Shown: piece by piece, positions 7,235-11,770 of the stretch
Numbering within the stretch: the stretch's first letter is position 1
Layout of the letters: every line of letters starts with the position of its first letter
Assembly (NCBI GenBank): GCA_046757965.1
Contig: JBHHZI010000103.1
Location: forward strand, 1 to 11,770
Source of the DNA: JBHHZI01 sp046757965
GTDB taxonomy: Bacteria > Acidobacteriota > Polarisedimenticolia > SMYD01
Length of the DNA: 11,770 nucleotides
Direction of reading: 5' to 3'
Notes under the pieces: generated by a model
What the model saw: the letters and a program-made list of their open reading frames with translations, nothing else
The model's database searches: none
Told to the model about the DNA's origin: nothing
Position numbers and translations under genes: made by a program

Positions 7235-8341
7235 ATGCCGGATGATTTCCCGCTGAAGCGGACGCCGCTGTATCGACACCACGTCGAGCATGGCGCGCGG
7301 ATGGTGCCGTTTGCCGGCTGGGACATGCCGGTGCAATACAGCGGAGTCATCGAGGAACACCGCGCTGTCCGGCAGGCGGCCGGTCTCTTCGATGTCAGCC
7401 ACATGGGCGAGTTCGAGGTGTCCGGTCCAGGCGCTCTCGCCTGGCTCCAGCGCGTGACCCCGAATGACGTGTCGCGCCTCGTGCCGGGGCAGGCCCACTA
7501 CTCCGCCCTCCTGACCGGGCGCGGAACGTTCATCGACGATCTCCTGGTCTACCGTCTGGCGGCGGAACGCTTCATGCTGGTGGTCAACGCGGGGAATCGA
7601 GCCGTCGATCTGGAGTGGCTCGAAGCGCATGGCGAGGACGGTGCCGTGCTCCGGGATCTGAGCGAGGAATACGCTCTGCTGGCGCTGCAGGGCCCCGCGG
7701 CAAGCAACATTCTCGAACGCGCCGGCGGCGCGGCATTCACCGGGCTGTCCCCGTTTCATTTCCGCGAGGGAACCCTCGAGGATGTCTCGTGCCTGATCTC
7801 CCGGACGGGCTACACCGGCGAGGACGGCTTCGAGATCTACCTCCCGCCGGACCGGGCCGGTGAGATCTTCGAGAAACTGCTCGCCATCGGCCGCGAAGAC
7901 CACCTGCTTCCGGTGGGGCTGGGAGCTCGCGATACCCTGCGGCTCGAGGCGGCACTGTGTCTGGCCGGTCAGGACATCGACGACTCGACCACACCTCTCG
8001 AGGCCGGCCTGTCGTTCATCGTCAGACTGGACAAGGGCGATTTCATCGGACGGGACGTGCTCGTCCGGCAGCGCGACGAGGGTGTCGCCCGACGTCTGAC
8101 CGGCTTCCGCATGGTCGGGCGCGGGGTCGGGCGCCACGGGCATGCCGTGCGACTGACGGACGGGACGTCCAGCACCGTCACCAGTGGAACTCATGCGCCG
8201 ATGCTCGGGTATCCCATCGGCCTGGCGTATCTCCCGCCCGCCTCGAGGCAACCCGGCACCCTCCTCGAGGTCCTGATCCGCGAGCGGCCGGTCAAGGCTC
8301 AGGTGGTGCCGATACCGTTCTATCGCCGGCCACGATCCTGA
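7235..8341 (+). CDS. gcvT: Glycine cleavage system T protein (aminomethyltransferase)
   Basis: Transfers the methylene carbon from the aminomethyl-lipoyl arm of GcvH to tetrahydrofolate, releasing ammonia and giving 5,10-methylene-THF. Seen: RTPLYRHHVEHGARMVPFAGWDMPVQY at the N-terminus in the usual order; LFDVSHMGEFEVSG (51-64); the folate/catalytic segment GRGTFIDDLLVYR (95-107) with the conserved Asp pair 101-102; ALQGPAA; SRTGYTGEDGFEIY; LGARDTLRLEAALCL; and the C-terminal GCV_T C-domain ending in KAQVVPIPFYRRPRS. The length of 368 aa is typical. ATG 7235 was chosen over in-frame starts further upstream (for example 7124) because family homology begins here and AGGAAGG (7218-7224) lies 10 bases ahead. 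It is followed after 31 bp by gcvH. No gcvP follows, so the decarboxylase must be encoded elsewhere. Confidence 0.96.
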   Translation: MPDDFPLKRTPLYRHHVEHGARMVPFAGWDMPVQYSGVIEEHRAVRQAAGLFDVSHMGEFEVSGPGALAWLQRVTPNDVSRLVPGQAHYSALLTGRGTFIDDLLVYRLAAERFMLVVNAGNRAVDLEWLEAHGEDGAVLRDLSEEYALLALQGPAASNILERAGGAAFTGLSPFHFREGTLEDVSCLISRTGYTGEDGFEIYLPPDRAGEIFEKLLAIGREDHLLPVGLGARDTLRLEAALCLAGQDIDDSTTPLEAGLSFIVRLDKGDFIGRDVLVRQRDEGVARRLTGFRMVGRGVGRHGHAVRLTDGTSSTVTSGTHAPMLGYPIGLAYLPPASRQPGTLLEVLIRERPVKAQVVPIPFYRRPRS

Positions 8342-8372
8342 GACCAGGACGGCGGCGGCGCGAGGGCAATCA

Positions 8373-8759
8373 ATGATTCCTGAAGATCTGAAGTACAGTC
8401 GTGAACACGAGTGGGTCCGGGTCGAGGGCGGCGTTGCCACCGTGGGCATCACCGATCATGCCCAGCAGGAGATGGGCGATCTGGTTTTTGTGGAGCTGCC
8501 GACCCCCGGGGACACCCTCGAGGCGGGCCAGCCGCTCGGCACGGTGGAGTCGGTGAAGGCGGTGTCGGAGGTGTTCTCGCCGGTGAGTGGCAAGGTCAGC
8601 GAGGTCAACGAGACCCTTCTGGACCATCCAGAACGGATCAACGAGGACCCTCATGGCGAGGGGTGGATCGCCCGCGTGACCCTCGGCACGGACGGCGTCC
8701 CGTCGGATCTCATGGATGCCGCCGGCTATGCCGCCTACCTCGACGCCGGCGGCGATTGA
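8373..8759 (+). CDS. gcvH: Glycine cleavage system H protein
   Basis: Lipoyl carrier that shuttles the aminomethyl group between GcvP, GcvT and the lipoamide dehydrogenase. Seen: DLKYSREHEWVRVEGG at the N-terminus, GITDHAQQEMGDLVFVELP, and the lipoylation site TVESVKAVSEV with Lys62 as the modified residue. After it come SPVSGKVSEVNE, the LLDHPERINEDPHGEGW block and a C-terminal helix with YAAYL. The length of 128 aa is normal. Start ATG 8373 has GAGG (8362-8365) 7 bases upstream. It sits 31 bp after gcvT in the same direction and is probably cotranscribed from the promoter near 7134. It converges on maf with an 18-bp gap in which I see no terminator hairpin. Confidence 0.97.
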   Translation: MIPEDLKYSREHEWVRVEGGVATVGITDHAQQEMGDLVFVELPTPGDTLEAGQPLGTVESVKAVSEVFSPVSGKVSEVNETLLDHPERINEDPHGEGWIARVTLGTDGVPSDLMDAAGYAAYLDAGGD

Positions 8760-8777
8760 CGGCCACCGGGGCGCCCT

Positions 8778-9374
8778 TCACGTAAACGGCAGGAAGCGGC
8801 GGCGACGGAGCAGTTCCATCACCAGGTCGAGAGGCAACCCGACGACGTTGGACGCCGACCCGGAGATCTCGGCGATGAAGGCGCCGGCGCGCCCCTGGAG
8901 CGCATACCCGCCGGCCTTGTCCCGATGCTCGCCGGCGGCCAGGAGCCACGCGATCTGTGCGGCCGACAGGCGTCGGAAGTGAACCCGGGTGCGGCGCCAG
9001 CCATGACCCGGCCGTCTCCGCGGCAGATGGGCGGCCACCAGGACCACGGCGCTGAGCACCTCATGCCACCTGCCCGAGAGGCGACGCAGCATCCCGGCGG
9101 CGGTGGCGTCGTCGCCGGGCTTGTCGAGGATCTCGCCGTCGACGACGACAGCCGTGTCGGACCCCATCACCCAGGCCGGTGAGCGCAGGCGGCTGGCGAC
9201 CGACTCGGCCTTCTCCCGCGCCAGGCGCACGGTTCTTGCGACCGGCGCCTCGCCGGGACGACGGGTCTCGCCGACGCGACTCGGCCGGACCGTGAAGGGC
9301 ACCCCGCAGCGCGCCAGGAGGTCCCGACGGCGGGGCGAGGCGGAGGCCAGGACGAGGCGGGGCGAGGCGGACAT
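8778..9374 (-). CDS. maf: Maf-family nucleoside triphosphate pyrophosphatase
   Basis: House-cleaning enzyme that hydrolyses non-canonical or excess nucleoside triphosphates (typically dTTP/UTP or m7GTP, depending on subfamily) to the monophosphate and pyrophosphate. Seen: the N-terminal phosphate-binding signature LVLASASPRRRDLL (7-20); the catalytic Asp in MGSDTAVVVDGEILDKP (70-86); LSGRWHEVLSAV (99-110); then EHRDKAGGYALQGRAGAFI (149-167) and the C-terminal NVVGLPLDLVMELL. The length of 198 aa is typical. The start is the ATG at 9372-9374, which directly precedes family homology; a longer frame reaches 9524 but its extra 50 residues are unlike Maf and run through the promoter region. No ribosome-binding site precedes the ATG, consistent with a nearly leaderless message (see the promoter entry). 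I cannot settle the dTTP versus m7GTP subfamily. Confidence 0.93.
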   Translation of the reverse strand: MSASPRLVLASASPRRRDLLARCGVPFTVRPSRVGETRRPGEAPVARTVRLAREKAESVASRLRSPAWVMGSDTAVVVDGEILDKPGDDATAAGMLRRLSGRWHEVLSAVVLVAAHLPRRRPGHGWRRTRVHFRRLSAAQIAWLLAAGEHRDKAGGYALQGRAGAFIAEISGSASNVVGLPLDLVMELLRRRRFLPFT

Positions 9375-9383
9375 GGGGGCCGC

Positions 9384-9412
9384 ATCGTAGCAGCGGTCTC
9401 CACCAGGGTAAA
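9384..9412 (-). promoter_or_regulatory. Candidate maf promoter giving a near-leaderless mRNA
   Basis: Read on the minus strand: TTTACC (9412-9407) and TACGAT (9389-9384), each four of six to consensus, separated by exactly 17 bases. Only 9 bases lie between the -10 element and the maf ATG, so transcription would begin about 2-3 bases before the start codon. This agrees with the absence of a Shine-Dalgarno sequence. Confidence 0.45.
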
Positions 9413-9454
9413 GCGTCCCTGTGGCCGCCAGGAAGGCAGATGCGTCGCCGGCGC

Positions 9455-9483
9455 TGGACGCCTCGCGTTGCCGACGGTATACA
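9455..9483 (+). promoter_or_regulatory. Candidate promoter for the TGA-containing tetrahaem gene
   Basis: TGGACG (9455-9460) and TATACA (9478-9483) are each four of six to consensus and 17 bases apart; TACACT (9480-9485) is an overlapping alternative -10. The leader to ATG 9512 would be about 20 bases and contains the ribosome site AGGAG (9502-9506). It is divergent from the maf promoter in a 137-bp shared region. Confidence 0.4.
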
Positions 9484-9511
9484 CTAGGCGGGGGAAGAGA
9501 CAGGAGTGACG

Positions 9512-10933
9512 ATGTTGCGTGCATTGCAAAGAAACCGGTCCGGCCTGTTCTTCGCCGGCACTCTCGCGGTCTGCACCATTGCCCTGACCCTGGGCGCCCA
9601 GAGCGGCGGGATCGTCCCGACGGAGTACCACGAGTTCACCGTGGAGCCCGGCCCGGAGCCCGACCTGACGATATTCGCCACCGGAGAGTGCATCGGCAAG
9701 ATAGAACCCTGCGGGTGAGTGAAGAACCCCGGAGGTGGCCTGGCCCGGCGGGTCGGGTACGTGAACGCGTTCAAGAAGGTCTTCAGCAAGAGCCCGGTGC
9801 TGTATGTCGATGCGGGAAATTTTGCCGCCGTCGGCATTCCCAGCGCCCAGATCCGCAACCGGGGAATGGTGGATGGTCTGAACCAGATCGGCTACGCCGC
9901 CGTGATGCTGGGCGAACGGGAACTGGCCGCGGGATACGAGGCTTTTCGTGCCCTGGCGGCGACGGCCCGCTTTCCGTTCGTGTCCGCGAACTTCGTCTTC
10001 GAGGATGGTGGAGAGCCGATCGTCGACCCCTACGTCGTCGTGCCGGCCGACCATGGAGATGGCGTGATCCGGGTGGCCTTTCTGGGCCTGAACCGGTACA
10101 ACACCGGGTTCATCAAGGGCACCGATGATGGGCGCAACGTCGTCGTCACCAGCCCGTTCGAAACAGCCCGTCGCCTGGTGCCGGAGGTGCGCGAGAAGGC
10201 CGATGTGGTGGTCGTCCTGACATCGCTGTCGATCAGCCAGGCCCGTCAGCTCGCGAAGGAAGTCGAGGGGATCGACCTCATCATCGGGGCCAGCGGCGGC
10301 GTGCTGTCGCTGGACAACGATACCTCCGCCGGCGTGCCGATCGTCTACCCCGGCAACCAGGGCAAGTACCTGTCGGAGATGCGGTTGTTCATGGGGGAGG
10401 AGGGCCACGGTGTTGCGGAGGTCTCGCGCCGCCATCACTACCTGAACCGCGAGTACCCGGTCGAGCCGGCCCTGCAGAAGCTGGTGGAATCGGTGCTCGC
10501 GCAGGAGAACGACATGAATCGCGAGCGCGCCAGCGCGGACGTGGCCAAGGTGGTCGTGCCGGAAGGGCGGCCGACATTCGTCGGCTCCGGGGCCTGTGGC
10601 CAGTGCCATGATGACATCGTCGCTTCCTGGCAGGAGACGGGGCATGCGTCGGCGTTTCAGACACTCGTCGAACGCAACGCCGATTTCAACGAGGAGTGTG
10701 TGAGCTGCCACGTGGTGGGGGCCGGGCGTCCCGGAGGCTTCGTCAATGCCAAGGCCACCGCGGGTCTGGTCAACGTGCAGTGCGAGGCGTGCCACGGGCC
10801 GGGAAGCCTCCACACCGAGGCGCCGGAACGGGAGTACGGAGCTGCCGGGGCGCGGTCGTGTCTCGGGTGCCATGATCCGACCAACTCGCCGGGATTCGAT
10901 TTCTACACCTACTGGCCGAAGATCAAGCACTAG
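9512..10933 (+). CDS. Putative selenoprotein: exported 5'-nucleotidase-fold/tetrahaem cytochrome with in-frame TGA (Sec69)
   Basis: Predicted exported multihaem redox protein, 473 aa if the TGA at 9716-9718 is read as selenocysteine. Seen: a Sec-type signal (residues 1-29, basic start then hydrophobic core); DLTIFATGECIGKIEPCG, then TGA, then VKNPGGGLARR in the same frame. A metallophosphoesterase/5'-nucleotidase-like domain (about 51-300) follows, with remnants DAGN (100-103), GERE where active enzymes have GNHE (134-137), VSAN (157-160) and GASGG where they have GGH (around 259-263). Four CxxCH haem sites are at 362-366, 396-400, 424-428 and 450-454, as in cytochrome c554-type domains. From memory, relatives read PCGC at the TGA position. 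A second gene starting at GTG 9719 would lack both a ribosome site and an export signal. ATG 9512 was chosen because AGGAG (9502-9506) is 5 bases upstream; GTG 9506 overlaps it. Alternative: a nonsense-mutated pseudogene. No Sec machinery is visible in the window. Confidence 0.72.
9719..9751 (+). promoter_or_regulatory. Candidate bacterial SECIS-like hairpin after the in-frame TGA
   Basis: Possible stem: CC 9727-9728 with GG 9750-9751 (C9749 bulged), CCGG 9729-9732 with CCGG 9745-9748, then AGG 9733-9735 with CCT 9739-9741, leaving a GGC bulge (9742-9744) and an apical loop TGG (9736-9738). The loop has G at its second position and begins 17 bases after the TGA. This meets the loose bacterial SECIS rule (short apical loop with an early G, about 16-37 bases from UGA). 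In such GC-rich coding DNA a hairpin of this size can arise by chance, so this is supportive only. Confidence 0.35.
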
Positions 10934-10955
10934 TCTCCCGCGTGCGGCTCCGGCG

Positions 10956-10974
10956 CGATGTGGCGAGGACATCG
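10956..10974 (+). terminator. Weak hairpin after the tetrahaem gene
   Basis: CGATGT (10956-10961) and ACATCG (10969-10974) form a perfect 6-bp stem with a 7-base loop, 22 bases after the stop codon. There is no U tract and the stem is short, so it is at best a weak or factor-assisted termination site. Nothing else recognisable lies between 10934 and 11072. Confidence 0.25.
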
Positions 10975-11072
10975 TCAGGACGGCAAGGCACGAGGGGCGA
11001 ACCAGGGCGGGCAAGATCACAGCGGGGGAGACCAGAGAGGGCGTCAGAACGCGGCACACCCGCGCCGGGCGA

Positions 11073-11770
11073 GTGCTGGCTCTGGATCCCGGGACCCGGC
11101 GCGTCGGCGTGGCGGTCTCCGATCCGCTCGGATTGACGGCGCAGGGTCTGAGCACGCTGGCCTGCCGAGGGGACGGGGAGGCGATCGAGGCGGTGTGCCA
11201 TCTCGTGGCCGAGTACGAGGCGGTGCGGCTGGTGGTCGGACTGCCCGTCTCCCTCGATGGCCATGAGCGGGCGGCGGCGCGTGCGGCACGTCGTCTTGCC
11301 GCACGCCTGGGCCGGAGGCTGGAGATTCCCATCGACATGTGGGATGAACGACTGACGAGCGCCGAGGCGGAGCGCGTGATGCTGACCGCCGGGGTGCGGC
11401 GCCGGACGAGGCGCGCCGAGCGGGACCGCCTGGCCGCCGTCCTGATCCTGCAGTCCTGGCTGGATGCCCATCGCGGGCCGGCGCCTGACATGCGACCCCA
11501 GCGGGCACTCCTCGGTGTGGGGCTGGCGGGACTCGTCACGGCACTGGTGGCGCTCGTCGGGCTGCCGGCGTACCTCGGCCCGGTCGATCTGGCCGCCCCG
11601 CGGACCGTTGTCGTCCCGCCGGGTCAGGGGGCCGGGCAGACCGCGGCCGATCTCGAGGCGGCGGGCGTCGTCCGGTCGCGTCGAGCCATGCAGATCCTGG
11701 TGTGGTGGACCGGCGCGGGCCGACGTCTCCCGGCAGGAGAGTCCCGGATGGCGGGGCCTGGCGAGCCGCG
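11073..11770 (+). CDS. RuvX/YqgF fused in frame to MltG-type protein (3' partial)
   Basis: Residues 1-139 are a complete RuvX/YqgF-type RNase H-fold protein, the family implicated in pre-16S rRNA 5' maturation. Seen: LALDPGTRRVGVAVSDPLG at the start, LVVGLPVSLDG, MWDERLTSAEAERVM and DRLAAVLILQSWLDAH at the end. At residue 140 (ATG 11490) the same frame continues into an MltG-like start: a membrane segment LLGVGLAGLVTALVALVGL, then TVVVPPGQGAGQTAADLEAAGVVRS and RLPAGESRM. This matches the N-terminus of the endolytic murein transglycosylase that ends glycan strands. No stop lies between the two, and the frame is open to the window end. GTG 11073 was chosen because it directly precedes the RuvX motif, though it lacks a good ribosome site; no ATG lies upstream in frame. 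Internal initiation at ATG 11490 could also yield free MltG. The end is cut by the window. Confidence 0.75.
   Translation, partial: MLALDPGTRRVGVAVSDPLGLTAQGLSTLACRGDGEAIEAVCHLVAEYEAVRLVVGLPVSLDGHERAAARAARRLAARLGRRLEIPIDMWDERLTSAEAERVMLTAGVRRRTRRAERDRLAAVLILQSWLDAHRGPAPDMRPQRALLGVGLAGLVTALVALVGLPAYLGPVDLAAPRTVVVPPGQGAGQTAADLEAAGVVRSRRAMQILVWWTGAGRRLPAGESRMAGPGEP

Noticed and set aside
6713..8452. Long minus-strand open frame opposite gcvT
   Set aside because: gcvT on the plus strand has full family motifs; this frame shows none and also runs through the control region and the start of the minus-strand pseudo-ATPase.
9375..9524. N-terminal extension of maf by 50 residues
   Set aside because: Maf homology begins at MSASPRLVLASASPRR, and the extension covers the divergent promoter region.
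9719..10933. A separate gene starting at GTG 9719, right after the TGA
   Set aside because: It has no ribosome site, no signal peptide for its four haem motifs, and shares frame and protein family with the sequence before the TGA.
9167..11539. Long open frame on the minus strand opposite the tetrahaem and RuvX genes
   Set aside because: It has low-complexity Arg/Pro/Ala/Ser-rich composition and no domain. Long antisense frames are expected in GC-rich codon-biased DNA, and the plus strand carries clear families.
1..11770. CRISPR arrays, insertion sequences, tRNA or rRNA genes
   Set aside because: No repeat-spacer pattern, transposase motif, terminal repeat or tRNA-like cloverleaf was noticed on either strand.

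Overview
This is a GC-rich, almost fully coding bacterial chromosomal segment. It suggests a Gram-negative organism that makes haem, attaches c-type haems outside the cytoplasm and carries type IV pilus/type II secretion-type parts. The mix (short HemX/CcsA-like protein next to hemACD, split glycine cleavage genes, degenerate PilB-like ATPase, four-helix-bundle S23 protein, multihaem protein with a 5'-nucleotidase-like fold) resembles Acidobacteriota or a related deltaproteobacterial-type lineage. That assignment is inference; no rRNA or marker set is present.

Layout. (1) 38-1086, +: a GspH/FimT-type pseudopilin overlapping a four-helix-bundle S23-family protein by one base. This unit is closed by a perfect 17-bp inverted repeat at 1107-1147. 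(2) 1208-5135, +: a tight tetrapyrrole operon, hemX/ccsA-like, hemA, hemC and hemD, with gaps of 7 bp or overlaps. (3) 5113-6990, -: a PilB/GspE-like protein with a cysteine-rich N-terminus and a destroyed Walker A motif, converging on hemD with a 23-bp overlap. (4) 6991-7234: a divergent control region. (5) 7235-8759, +: gcvT and gcvH, with no gcvP beside them. (6) 8778-9374, -: maf, which appears to be transcribed as a nearly leaderless mRNA. (7) 9512-10933, +: an exported tetrahaem protein whose frame is interrupted by one in-frame TGA. (8) 11073-window end, +: RuvX/YqgF continuing without a stop into an MltG-type protein.

The most interesting locus is (7). The TGA at 9716-9718 falls at the second cysteine position of a PCGC motif that I recall in relatives of this family. 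The frame continues directly into the rest of the protein, giving PCGU followed by VKNPGGGLARR. A hairpin of plausible bacterial SECIS shape lies just downstream. I read it as a selenoprotein: a periplasmic CxU redox site on a 5'-nucleotidase-like fold that has lost its usual metal ligands, joined to four CxxCH haem sites. The haem operon and the HemX/CcsA-like protein nearby fit an organism rich in c-type cytochromes, but no selenocysteine machinery is visible here, so readthrough must be tested.

Second-rank observations are the continuous RuvX-MltG reading frame, the ATP-binding-defective PilB-like protein with its new-looking cysteine module, and the nearly leaderless maf promoter.
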